64,000 nucleotides of DNA from Certhia americana (GCA_018697195.1 CM031858.1:91731120-91795119); one strand, 5' to 3'. Shown: positions 50,273 through 62,713, counted from the stretch's first letter. Translations and numbers: made by a program. The notes: generated from the sequence alone by a model not told the origin.

Positions 50273-53200
50273 AGTTTGTATCCATCACATTAGACAGGAA
50301 ATAAATGTAAAAAGAGATGAGTAAATAGGGATAAACTGTCTCTCACTATCAGCTCTAGAACAGGCCAAAAATAGAGTCATGACAACTATAAATATTGTAA
50401 GGTTCAATAGGTGCATGTTCCTTGAGCCTAATTCCTGCTAGAAATCTTTCCACATTAGTCTGCCAAAACCTGAGAACATCCGTAGTGCTGAACAGAGGAT
50501 AAGTATGAAAAGTTATCAGGTGGTGGAAAGCAAGAATACAGATTCTTCTGACCAGAGCTTGGGCTATGTAAGTGGGAATTCACAAATGTGCCTTTTATTG
50601 ACCTGTGCCTGACCCAGAGGACTCAGGACATGACAGCTGACTTCCACTGGAACAGTTTTAGGCCAGTGTCTGAAGGGCTTTGACTCTCATCAAGGAATTT
50701 CCTTCAATAAAATCCTAATGGGAGAAGTATAAGCAACAAAGCAGTTTGTAAGGTTTTATTCTTCCTTGCTAGAGAATTGTGACCAAGTATAACAGAATCA
50801 ACACTAAAGAGGTTTGCTGTATTCAAATGAGGAATATGACAAACTACTGATTCTAATCTTATGAATATTTTGATCTGTAAAAACTGGGAGAAAAATATCC
50901 TAAGGGATTACAAATGAAGGATTTAAATGAGGGAATGATAACTGGAAAGGAGTTGTGATAAGAGATATAAAAGTAACAGTTTAATTCAAATTGCATGGCT
51001 ATAGTACAGTTCCATCATGCACATTAAGTCTATTGAGATCAGCATATATACACAAAATCCCTGTCTGAAGACAGCTGCTCATGCCTTTTATAAAGTGCCC
51101 TTGGAACACTGAACTTTCTCTGAAACTCATATTTAATATGTGGCTTCTTTTTAAGAAAGTTTTATGAAGAAGGAGCAAAATGATGCATAATTTAGGAGTC
51201 AAAAGTATTAACTATTAATTCAGTTTCCATTATGAAGGCTTTGGAAGGGAATGTCTTAAAGCACCTTCAGATTCTAAAAAAAAAACATTAGGAAGGACAA
51301 AAGAAACGTATTTAAAACCTTAAGTGGACTCTACCATTCTTTGGGATGAAAGGTAAACCTTCAGAAACTTTGCTAAACATAGTATGAGTTGCTCCAGATC
51401 ACACTTTTAAGTCCCAACTCTATTCTGAAATAAAAAGAGCAGTATATCATAAGTACTTTAGTAAAATGTTAAGACTGAAGAGATACTATTGAATCTTTTT
51501 TTTCCCCCTGAATTTAGATAAGATTTATAGGGAACACAGGAGTTTCTCTTTTGTATCCAAATAAATACAAAGCCTGACAGAGATTTCCATAGCTATCATG
51601 CAGATGGGAAGTGGGAATTTAGTTTCAAGACCATGATCTGAAGCTGGCTAAGCAGGGATTTAAATTAGGTTATGAAAGCTACATGTGTGACCTGTACACC
51701 AGGCTACACTAATCTACGTGGATTTTCAGTTTATGTCTTGCCTCTGCTGTGCCCATTTTTAAAAAAATGTGAATCTTAATCATCTGTCTTTCAAAGTCAA
51801 GGATAAGCTCTGCTAGAGCTTATCATTTGCCATATCCCCTCGGCACCTTGATCATAACTTTTGAGAAGGTCACAGAGGTAGATAAAATACAGTTGTTGCA
51901 GTTTCTGCTGGAAGGGCTGAGATTCCCTAACTGATGTGTACCAGTATTTGAGCATGACAAGCAGAGTAGGGAGCGATTCCATCAGGATATAATTATCAAT
52001 TACACATCACTCTGTAATGTTTTAAGTTTCAAAAAATACACTGTTTTAAAGTAGAGTGATATTTTTTCTAATTATGCTGCTTGGCAAGCTACATAGTATT
52101 GTGAGAAATCAAAATGGGTACATAGAGTGGCATAGACAATAAATGAGGCCTTGAGAATCCTGAACCAACATGCAGGCTAAATAGCTGGCATGAATCCTGG
52201 AACTCTGAAAACACAAACTGTCTCCCATAGATTGGTTTCTCCTCTTTTCAGAGAAGCAGGGTTTTTGCCATGCTTTATGGCAGGATCAAAGAAACATTGA
52301 TTAGGAAACTATTTTCTCCTCATACAAAGCCCGTAATTAGATTTCACATTCTAGTTGCTGGAATAGACCAACTGCTAAAGAAGAAGGCTTGGACTTTGAA
52401 GTGCTTTCCACCTGTGATCTGCAAACTTGTCCCAGCTGAGGAACATGAACAGTGACCCAAGCACACCTGAACATGCAGTACTCATGTGGCACCACTCCAA
52501 ATGGAAGAGTCTCCAGGTCAGGACTACTGTTAGTGAGTAGAACAAAAATCCATTCTGTCAATGTTCACCTTGCACTGCAGCACCTCATTTTGCTTTCAAA
52601 ACTTTTGCCTATTAGGGCCTGTCTACATTAGGATTATTTCCAAAAATGTCTGATATTTCACTGGCAATTCAGTACAAATGCAAGGTTCTAAGAAAAGCTT
52701 TTGAACAGGACTGAAAAAGAGAGGGTTCTAAATTTTCAGTTATTTACATTATGCTTTCTGGAACTTTTAATATTTATTATAAACTCACTGAATGTACTTA
52801 TTTCAAAAATCCTTGTGCTCCCTTGGCAATAGCTTTCCACTTCCCGTTCCATTTTAGCTGCACTTACAATTTTCTGCTCCAATTCTGATACTTCAGCATG
52901 TACTCTCCTGCTGCCAGAAACAGAATTGAATCCTACCAGATGCCTGTAAGGGGTTAGCAGCAATATCTTTCAGCATTGGAAGTATTTTGTTAGTAATGTG
53001 TATTAGTAATATCTTTATTGAGCTTAAGTTGGTTTGTTAACTGAGAAACTACAACCCATGTTTTAAAAAGAATATACACTGGAACAAAGTGGGGTTTAGT
53101 ATTCTGTTAATAAGGAATTTTAGGTAATGCTATGAACACAAATCTAGAAGCTGCTCATTTTTTTAGATCCAGGTTAATTTAAAAATGTCACATGGGTGAA

Positions 53201-53588
53201 ATTCCTTTACAAATGACAACAGTCTGGAGGTCAGGGATGTCTGAAAGATGCAGTGTCCTTAGATATCCCCAGGTTATTTCCTTTAAGGAGATTTAAAAAA
53301 AAAAAAAGGAGGAAAACAGAGATACTCAATAAAGTATATTCTTAGATGTTGTAAAGACTTATGCATGATAATTATCTAAATAGAACATTAGCATCTGTGT
53401 AACTTTCCCCTACTATCTTATTAACATCACAAAATGCAGACCAACAGGATTTTGATAGCCAGCCAGCTCATGCATGTTGCAATTACACTTCCTCTCATAT
53501 AATTCCCATACTTTCCTCACATCTGAGCAAACTAACCGAGTATCTGTGGTTTAAATCATTGACATCCATAAGCATCTATATCTAGATA

Positions 53589-53589
<1 letters not shown>

Positions 53590-53622
<33 letters not shown>
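53590..53622. repeat. TA dinucleotide repeat, about 16 units
   Basis: Perfect alternating TA run. Confidence 0.95.
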
Positions 53623-53624
<2 letters not shown>

Positions 53625-56600
53625 CATGCTTTTCAAGGAGTGTGGTATTTATTGCATGACTAAGTTAGCAAACGCATATTTGAAAAGAAAATAGCTTCTA
53701 ATCTAAGTATTCATTTGCTGATGAATTAAAATCACCAAGTTATTCAGCACAATTCAAAATGAAAAAGCTGACATATCATTTATTGCAAAGGCCACAGCTA
53801 TAATGGGAACGTCATTGTTTCCCTTTCTGCTGGTCTCACACATTCTTTTTAATCTTGATTATTTGTCACCCTGTTAGGGACTTCTTATGGTAATGAAATC
53901 CTTTGTCAGTGATGTAACCAGAGCCTTTTGCTGCATTTTTTCTTCCTACGTAAGTTACAATTGCAGTTATAAACACTGTGGAGGTTTTTCTCTGAATCAC
54001 ACAATTGCAGATTGTTTGAAGGAAATGCATGTTCTTGGCTGTTGCTAGGTGGCAAATGCTCTTAAAGATTTTGCAGGCTAGAGATTTCTCCAAACCTTTA
54101 ATCCTCCATATTTATTTTATAACCCATAGGAACTGTTAAAAAAACAACAAAATACCACTCAGTGCTAGGATGATCGCAGATTTGAAAGAGATAAAAGATT
54201 TGGCATCAAAAGCTTATTCCCAGTCCTAGCTACAGGTCAGTTTAAGATTTCTGTGAGGGTTGATTATCCTGTACCTGCACATTGCAAGGCTGCTCATGCC
54301 TTCTCCTGAAACTGGTGTTAGCTCCTGTTTAGAACAAGGTCCTTGATGCAATGAAAAAGCCTCAGCCACAGTCCTTTGAAAAATACATACGTGCAAAAGA
54401 AGAACTTCACAGACTGCAAGGAAAGAAGGCAAAACTTTTGCTTAACATCTGGGAACTGATCATCTAGGGGATTTTTCCTGAGATGGCACAGCAGGACTGA
54501 GTTTCAAAGTTTATAGCAATGCATTGATAAATCTATATAGTGTTTGTCTGAAAAGAATCCTGCACTCTACCATTCCTAGGTTATGATTCTACAAAACTAC
54601 ACATTAATTCCTACTTACAGGTCAAGTTAAAACTGTATTTTTCAGATGTCCCTTTGAAATAAAGTCAAATTCACAGCTGAAGCTAAACTGATGAGATTTT
54701 TCACCTCTAAAAGCGCGCACACCAATGTCAGTGTTAGACTCAAGTCTATATATCAGTAATATGCATTAAAGGACAGCACAAGGAAGCTCTAAATACAGAA
54801 AAAAAAAAAAAAAAAACAAACCAGGCTTTATTACAGAGCAGCTTCAGCTCCTCCTGCAGTACACAGTACCTGTTTTAAAGCTCAGCATATTCATATCCAA
54901 CCAAAAGAATGGGTCTTACAATGGAGAGTCTTGGGTAACTCTAGCAGTATCCATTGTATATTATCCACTACATCTTTCCTTGCCAATGAAGTCTCATATT
55001 ACCATTAAAAAAGCAAATTTTTATAGCATTGAAAGTTGTTCTTCCCTTCCTCAGACACACATCTTCTACAACTGCAGCTGGCTTTGGTAGGAAACATCAG
55101 TGAAAAAGTGGGATATAACCTTCAGACCCTGACTTTAACATTCTTTCTTAATTTTGATTGATTGATTGATTAAAGCTTCTGTGCTCTTTGTGTTCAGCAT
55201 GATACAGGAAACATATGTTTTGTGCCTAGATGTGTTCTCAAAAACTGCTGCTTATTACAGAAGTCTCTTGATGGTGCTGGGATAGATGAAAAATACTGTG
55301 TCTTTAGACTTCCTGGAGAACTGGCACAGGTAACGGTACTCCTCTGAGCTCTGTAAAAGAGGCAGTGAAGTCATGATGGGCTATCAGCATCTGACCATCC
55401 AAACCAGGCTCCTCGTTTTCCTCAGACAAAGAGGACAGAAGTGTTTTGGAGTTGTACCACATTCGGTAGCATGGCCAAATAACTGTTACTGTCTGAAGAT
55501 TTTGACAGCTACCACCTTGTAAATTCAAAGGGAGAGAGAGAGAGAGCTTGAAATCATCCCCTGGCTGTATGGGCACAGATGGTATATATAGAATATATAT
55601 ATTATTATTATTATATCATTACTCTGGATAAACCTTCAGATAAAAATAAACACTAACTTGTAGTCCTTCAGATATGTCTATCCATCACTTTTATATCCAT
55701 TCTTCTTCATAGTTTTTGTAATAACTGTTGCAATCCTACTGTGAAACTAGTAAATTAAAAAAAAAAAAAAAAGTAGTCTTTTTAAAGTGTATTTTACTAT
55801 GGGGCATGAAGCAAACATAAAAGATTGATTGTTTTTATAAAGAAGTAATGTACTTTGTAGTTAATAACCACTAATAATCAGGATTAGACATTTCATGCAA
55901 TGCTTGTCCCCTATCTTTTGACATTTCTCAAAAGCCTAAATTTTTTAGCTGTCTAAAATTACTGATTTCACAAGATGCCTGCAAAACATCCCCACTGAAA
56001 AAAAAAAAGAAAAAGAAATATGACTTCGTCAAATTTTAGAGGAAACCAGAGGCAGTCGAGGGAAAAGCTTAATCTTAAAGTGGATTTCTAAATTTCATCT
56101 GGAAGGATGATTGATGTGCTTTGCCCTCCCACACCGCTATAACTTTAATCTCACCTGGAGGAAAGAGAAAAGGAGCAATCTGACTCTTAGCCCACTCAGC
56201 TCTGCTTTTCAGACTGCAGCTGGGAGATAAGAAAGCAATGGAGGCACTGCTTCCTCTCACCCCTGGGTATATGGGATGCTCTCAGTGGGAGGATAAAGAC
56301 CAATTACCCCTTGGAATTCATCCTCAAAGTGTTAATAATTTAGCTAATTCCTATGTCCTGTTCATTTTAAGTATGTGTTGAAAAGTGCTCATTATCAAAA
56401 TTGACTAAAAAGCCCTCTGATCCCATCAGCTGGCCTTTACTAGTACTTATTTCCCTGTTCTCTCTGCATTTCCTAGACCAACTGCTTGCTCCTTGTGGAC
56501 AGAAACTGTTAAGCTCCTCTTCAGAGCTCACAAGTTCAAACTCGTCTTGACTGGCTAAATGGCATCTGCTTTGCTGCATGTGCCTCAACAGCACATATGA

Positions 56601-57411
56601 AATAACTATTACCTGCTTCCTAAGGAAGGATTTTCCATGTGGAAAAAGCTTCTGTCTTTACTGCTGAACCTTATGTTGGTCAAAACGACCAGATTAGCAA
56701 AAGCATAATTTAAACCATTTAAATGTTACCCATCTTGTTTTGCTTTAAACAGGCCAGGGAACACACACCTCTTAGCTAGAAGGTAAGAGCAGGTGACAGC
56801 TGCTCCATCACACTGAGGCTCCCTGACAGCTTCTTCAAACAAGCCATGGCACAGGTAGCATAAGATATGCTTAGTACACTCATTGGTATGTTTCATATAA
56901 TTGTCATCAAAGCTAAGAGGTCAGCATCCATGGTGAGAGGCACCTAAAGGCTCAAAACAGCCATCCTTGACAGAATGTCAGAGTGTGGGGATCAGTGCTT
57001 TTGTCTGAGCACTTAGGCACAGCACTGTGCTAGGCAGTAATGCTGCTTCCCACAAAAGCTACTTCAGATAGGAGCGATAAAAGTGAAGAGCTAGATGAGG
57101 GAAAACTGGCTTACATTCTGTCACAGAACCCAAGATCATGGGAGATCATGGATAGAGGAGCAGGTGTTCACCTCCTTGAGTGAAGTCTGGAAGTCTGGAA
57201 ACAATACAAGGAGGACCAGATTGGCATGTTCATAATGCTATGAGGACATGAATCACTTCCTTCCCCTTGACCACTGACTAAGTTATGAAGTTAGAAGTAC
57301 AGTCCATTAGGCATTACTCTTGTCCTCCATACTTTAAATGCTTTCCAGGTTCAAAAGCAGAGTTGAACAGTGGTAACTCAAGTGATAACTCAAGCGGTAG
57401 TGATGCCTTCT

Positions 57412-57800
57412 GGAGGCTGACCTGGAACAGAGACTAGGCAGGGCAAAGGATAAAGTAGGTATTTATTAAAAGGTCTCAATGGGTACTCTTGGGCCATGCA
57501 AGAGTCCAGCTGGACCACACCCAAGATGCCCCCAAAATGGCCACAAAATGGCCACCCGGGTCACGAGGTCTCACATTTTTTTAAATTCTGGTCCATTAGC
57601 ATATTAGAATCAATTGTCCAACCATAGCTCCAGGTTATGAAGCTCCATCCTCCTTGTTTTTTCTTTTCACTTCACTGTTGTTTTCATTCTTGGGCCTGAA
57701 AGTTGTCCTTGGTATCAAACTAGAGAAGGAATTGTTTTGTCTGTCTACACCATGAAGAGAGCTTAGTAGCGCTTAATATGAAACCTAAAACTACTCACCA
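57412..57800 (-). mobile_element. Probable solo LTR of an avian endogenous retrovirus (ERVL-like)
   Basis: A block resembling songbird ERV LTRs: GGTATTTATTAAAAGGTCTC, tandem AAAATGGCCAC units, CCCGGGTCACGAGGT, TCTGGTCCATTAGCATATT, CAATTGTCCAACCATAGCTC, CAGGTTATGAAGCTCCATCC and CTTGGGCCTGAAAGTTGTCC. A polyadenylation signal AATAAA is not exact, but TTTAATAAATA reads on the minus strand, which suggests that orientation. No gag, pol or env remnant lies beside it. The family assignment is from memory and the borders are approximate. Confidence 0.55.
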
Positions 57801-59399
57801 AAACAGAATAGAATCTAAAAAATATAATAGCTAAAACCTAAGGAATCAGTAACATGAGACTGCCATGGCCAGTGGGTGGTCCTCACACCCTGAAGCCACG
57901 AGGGATGTTCTTTGTGGGGTGATGGGCTACTGCTTTCACGGGCTGAATATGGTTGTATGCAAAATGTTCTGCTGCTGTGCATTGCACAGTGTGCTCCCTC
58001 AGAGTTATGTGTTGGCATGCCAAAGGTGTGGTTGCAATCTATCACACTGCCTCATTCAAATTGTCTTAACATAATTAAAAAGCACAATTAAGCTCCAGGC
58101 TATGATGTTTGACGATCTCCTCAAGGTGTCTTCAAAGATATTAGTCTGCAGCATGCTAGAGCGTTTCAACTGTGTTATATTAAAAACATCACAACATGCT
58201 CTCTGTTTGCCTAGCACAGGATTCCAGAAGCAGAGCAGTGCTTTCCATGCAGTGGTTTCAGGAAACACCTGAGGAGGAGAATTGGGAGAGCTAGACAGTT
58301 CACGATTTGTCCACTAAATCTAAGAAAGTATTTTAAAATTATTTTTGCTACTTTTAAACTCAATGTTTCCTCTTTTTCTTAAAAGGAAAAAAGTTACAAT
58401 CTTCAAAATTAATCATTAACCGGTGTTACTAACATTGCTTTGAATCAGAAAATGTCATTCCTGGAATGTCTGATCCATTACTGCGTTGAAGACGACAGGC
58501 AGCTGTCTTTGAAATTAAGTGACACAAATCGTCAGATTATAAATGTGTGCATCCAAGTGTTCATGTCTTTCTAATGCATTTCCGATGTGAATCACAGATT
58601 TTATCTGTAGATGCTGATGACAATTTGCATTATGGCAATATTCATAAAACAGTAAGTGGGAATAACAGGGCGAAAAGGGAAAAGGAATGCACTTCTCTCT
58701 GGTATTACTGACACTATGGTGAATGCTTCTGCTCATGATCCAGAACTCTCCTGTACCAGTGTAGAGTCTTGCGGAGGCTGCAAACATACCTGCCCTCAGT
58801 AGTCTATCAAAATTTAAAGAAAGCAGTTGTTGCCAGATCTTAGAATATGGCTATTGAGAAGTAAAAGAAAAACATACTGAAAAAAACATTCCCACCTGAG
58901 AAAGAACAAAAGGTGTTGTAAGAAAATGAGAAGTTTGGGAGGAAAACAAAACAAAAAATCTCAAGTGTGCTCTAAACCACTTTGATCAAGCATCACTAGC
59001 ATTTATTTCAAGTCTACACCATCATTCATATGTTTTTGTACCATGGCAGGTTTAAGCCTTCAATTCTCTCCTGAAACACTTGATGTTATATAAGATGTCA
59101 TTTTAGAAAATATGAGACCGTGTTGGAAACCAATTTCCTGAAGAGCTAGGAATAGGGTCATATCGTTATCTAGTGTTACACTAGCAGCTCTGGCAATTTT
59201 CTTTTTTAATAAATATGGATAAGTCCATAGGACTCTAAAGGACAGCAAATATTGTCCTTTATCTTATGTCTGTGTTTCAAAACTGTGGAAAAGATGCTAT
59301 GTGCAAAAAGGGTCAGAAATCTTTTTGAAGACATAGAATGATACAAAGTCCCTGATCTAAAACATAAAAATGAGCCAAAGACACGATTACAGGGTTGTG
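57801..59399. other. Intergenic, no gene recognised
   Basis: AT-rich DNA between the LTR-like block and the CTNNAL1 CpG region. Nothing assignable. Confidence 0.6.
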
Positions 59400-59720
59400 T
59401 TGTGCGAGAGCTGAGCAGTCAAACACAAATCATCAGTTCTGACCAGGAAACGAAGTAGTTACGTGGAAGTGATTTACTGTCCCGGTAAACCCTACACCAG
59501 GGCTCGCTGGCTCCCGCACGGCACTGCGCTGAGCGGCCCCAATGCTGGGCTGGAGCTGCTTTGCACCTCGGTAGCTTGGACAACAGCCAGAAGAGCTCCG
59601 TCCCCTGTCCACAATTCTGGGCAGACAAGCGTAGAAGAATGAGCCGTACCAAACACACGCAAGCCAAATGAGACCTGTAAGCATCCACGTACGGATACTT
59701 TTCAAATACAGGTTACTAAA
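59400..59720. other. CpG-enriched patch upstream of the CTNNAL1 island
   Basis: Around twenty CpG dinucleotides in 320 bases, well above the surrounding DNA and separated from the main island by an AT-rich, CpG-poor spacer (about 59720-59830). Two overlapping minus-strand frames of about 90 codons cover it, without recognisable homology. It could be an island shore, an alternative upstream promoter or an unrecognised exon. Confidence 0.5.
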
Positions 59721-59939
59721 TAAAGTGGAGAACTGAATTTAGCCCATAGCAAACCGCACAACACAAACCAGACCACTTTTATTTCTTTGAACTACTTTTG
59801 GCTTCTTTTTGCTAGATCAATCACAGATGTTCTTGCTTTAGCACCAGGGCTGGGCAAACCCGAATAAAGCCCGATAGCTGTTCTCTAAGAGCGGCCAGGT
59901 ATGGAATACAAATCACCCAAAGCCAGCAGCGTTTTTTCC

Positions 59940-61400
59940 CCTTCGCCGTGAGGCTTCTAAGCGAGAAGCTGATGGCGCTTAGTTTGAGACACCTCATCAG
60001 CCCCCCGGATGCTAAAAGTAGGCGAATCGTGACTGCAGCCCTTCCCAAGAAGAGAGCGGCTCCTCGGCTGCCTCTGCCTGGCCCCCACAGCGGCGCCCCA
60101 CACTTCCCGACCGAGACCACCCTTCCCGCTCCAGCCGCTGCAGCCCAAGGCCGGTCACCGGCCCGGACTGCCGCCTCCTTGGGGCCACCCGAGCCCCTCA
60201 GCCACCGCCTGCTCCGGCTTCCCCCCTCGGGCAGGGACCCTCCGCCTGCCCCCGCCCCAACCGGGACCGGAGGGGTAACCCCGGGTGGGAGCGGTGGAGG
60301 CGGGATCAGTCGCGGTTCCCTTCCTCCGCCAGCTGCGGGGTAGGGCGGGGGGCTGTGGGCAAGGAGGGGCGCGGGAGAGTAGGCGGCAGCCCCCCGGCGC
60401 CGGCTGTAGGGCTGGGCGGGAGGCGTGCGGGCGGGAGCTGCCGCTTTAAATCCATCCCGTCCCGAGGGGCGGGGAAGGGGCCGCTGAGGGGAGGGCAGGG
60501 GGGCTGAGCGCGCGCGCGCGGCATCGCCCGGCGCGGCAGCGGAGCCCCGGCGGGCGGGCGGGGAGGGCGCGGGGCGGAGCGGCGTGAGGGGAGCGGCGGG
60601 CACGGGCTGCCCGTGTGCGAGCGCGGCGGCGGCGCGGCTGGACGGGGGGTCCCGGCCCGGCTCCCCCGCTATGGCCACGTCCCCGTGCAGCAGCAGCGGC
60701 GTCTCCTCGTCGTCCTCGTCGGGGCTGGGCGCGGACGCGGGGCTGGAGATCCGCACGCGCTCCGTGGAGCAGACGCTGGTGCCGCTGGTGTCGCAGGTAG
60801 GAAAAGCGCCGCGGGAGAACGATTTCCCACCCCCGTGTCTCCCTACAACCTCCTGGAGGCAGCCCCGGCTCCCGCCGGGAGGATCTGCCCGCCCGGGACG
60901 GAGCTCGGCCGCCGCCGAAGTTTGTGCGCTCGGGTCGCGGCGCTCCGCAGCCCACTCTCCACGGCCGCGCCGGCAAGGGCGGCTTCTCTGAGCCGCGCCC
61001 CCTCCCGCGGTCCCGCCGGCCGCGGGCGGCTGCCAGAGCCGGTGTGGATGATGCTGCTCGCACGTCCCTCCCCGAGAAAGACTCCGAAGTTGCCCGCAAG
61101 GTCGCGGGGGAGCGTTGCGTAACGCCGGGCGCTGCGGTGCCGCCGGCGGTCCGAGCCCCGGGACTGCCCCGCTGCCCCAGCGCTCCCGGCTGCCCGAGCC
61201 TCCCTCCCGCCTGCCTGCTGGCTGCCCGCCTGGCAGCGCGCTCCTTTCCTCCCAGCTCGGCGCCGGAGAGAGCGCTCGCCTTCCAGGGGCTTTGGCGGAG
61301 CTTTGTGTTTTCGCGGTCTGGCCTGAGCGTTGCATTGATTGGAGCTCCTACTGCACCCCGGGGTAGTACCCGGTTTTTAAGAGGTCCGATAACAGGCAAA
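59940..61400. promoter_or_regulatory. CTNNAL1: CpG island and promoter of CTNNAL1
   Basis: Dense CpG and GC over about 1.4 kb centred on coding exon 1. It includes GAGGGGCGGGGAAGG and GGGGCGGAGC GC boxes, an alternating GC run at 60508-60522 (Z-DNA-prone), and a TTTAAAT at 60445 that might act as a weak TATA-like element about 225 bases upstream of the start codon. No other ATG occurs in the 370 bases before the start codon. Confidence 0.85.
60671..60796 (+). CDS. CTNNAL1: Alpha-catulin (catenin alpha-like 1), coding exon 1, partial
   Basis: CTNNAL1 encodes a cytoplasmic vinculin/alpha-catenin family protein linked to Rho signalling and the cytoskeleton. The exon codes 42 residues: a serine-rich, lineage-variable leader (MATSPCSSSGVSSSSSSG) followed by the conserved N-terminal helix LEIRTRSVEQTLVPLVSQ. 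This matches recalled human alpha-catulin (LEIKTRSVEQTLLPLVSQ) almost exactly and is distinct from alpha-catenins, which read LEIRTLAVERLLEPLVTQ. It ends in phase 0 at CAG-GTAGGA, the same boundary as in human to my knowledge. The ATG has G at -3 and G at +4 and is the first ATG of the region. The full protein is about 730 residues, so more than 90 percent lies beyond the window. Confidence 0.94.
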
Positions 61401-62691
61401 CTGTCGTGATGACCTTTTACCATGTCCCGCGCGGTGCTAAATGACCTTAAATCCCACCCCAAATGGGGCTTTTCAGTACTCTGCTAAGTAATTTTATGGC
61501 AGTCACTTTGGTGTTTTTTGTTGTTGTTGCTGTTGAAATTTTTTTTTTTTTTCAGACGTTTAGTTACAAAATTGGCGTTTGGCAGACTCATTAGAATTTT
61601 GTTTCTTGAAAAGTAATGTCTGAAAACAGCACAGGGTTTGCTGTGTAGGATTTTTGTACTTTGAGCACTGATCAATAAAGTTAGCAAGTCAAAACTCATC
61701 TGTACAGAATCTTTAAACAATATGTAACAGCTATACAAATAAAACTAGTCCTGGTGAGGTCAAATTGTGTTTATATCCTCATGATCCCTCTGGAAACAAA
61801 CTGTGGTGAGCCTTGTTGTGCGTTCATATGTCTGGGCTGCAGGAAGGGTTTCTGATGAGCAGTTGTTTTTCGGTACCCATCATGGCAATGTGTATTTATC
61901 TTTCTGTTTCGAGAAGTCACAGTAAGTACAGCAAAGCCCTTCAAAGGGATTGAACCACTTGTTCCAAGGCAAAGTAAAGTTAAATTAATTTTCTAGTCCT
62001 GAAACGACTGAGGTAATATAGGGAGACCTCTTTTTGGAAGCTCAAGATCAATCAGAAACACATCCAGTTGGAAAACCTGAATTTAGTTGCGTATATTAAA
62101 TTTGTACTTTCAAAAGATTTAGGTGAAGATATTCTGATTTCTCTGGAGTGCTCTCTAATAACATTGATCTTATTTATTACATTTGCAACAAACCCACAGA
62201 TTTTGTTGGGTGATTTTTTTTTTTTTCAGTGACTACAAAGCCCATGACAGCATCTTCCAGAAGGGATAGGCAGCTTTCACTTCCCTGTATGCAGGGTGTC
62301 TGAGCGTTTCTGAACGCTCAGAGCTCACTGTTTTCCTGCTAAGGCACCCCAGACTTGAGAGAAGCGTGTTCCTTGAGGCGCAAGCGCTGAGCTCTGGTCA
62401 GACTCAGGCTGAAGTTGCCGATGGTGTCAGCAGTAGCTCCCTACACCTGCCTGGTAAAATGCCCCACTTGCTGTAGTGGTTTATCAGTTCTGCCTGTACC
62501 CTTCCGTCTGGATTGCTCAGTTGAGATCTCACTGCCTGGCTTTGTTTGGAAATTTATGCAACATTGTGTTTATAGGGTACTTCTTAGTCTCAGAATTTGC
62601 TTGTAGATTTTGCATAAGCCGTGCATGCAGTAACCCTCAGGACTTTGTTTCTCTGCTTGTACAAAATACGCTTGCAAAGGGCTTTGTTCCT

Positions 62692-62713
62692 ACTGTGAAG
62701 TTAACTTCACAGT
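62692..62713. repeat. Perfect 22-bp palindrome
   Basis: ACTGTGAAGTT joined directly to its exact reverse complement AACTTCACAGT, with a HpaI-type GTTAAC centre. It lies in CTNNAL1 intron 1. Confidence 0.97.

Larger units (their letters stand above)
44847..57411. other. Long intergenic stretch without a recognised gene
   Basis: About 12.5 kb of AT-rich DNA with simple repeats only (T run 49691-49724 followed by eight G, CCCT run 50239-50272, TA run 53590-53622, A run 54798-54816). No exon, pseudogene or RNA gene could be supported. Confidence 0.55.

Noticed and set aside
59433..59705. 90-codon minus frame beginning with a hydrophobic segment (TWMLTGLIWLACVWYGSFF)
   Set aside because: The membrane-like start is suggestive, but I cannot match it to a family, the remainder looks random, and an overlapping frame of equal length exists; kept only as a CpG patch.
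60446..61462. 338-codon minus frame
   Set aside because: Antisense to CTNNAL1 exon 1 in stop-poor GC-rich DNA; composition is low-complexity Arg/Pro/Ala/Gly.
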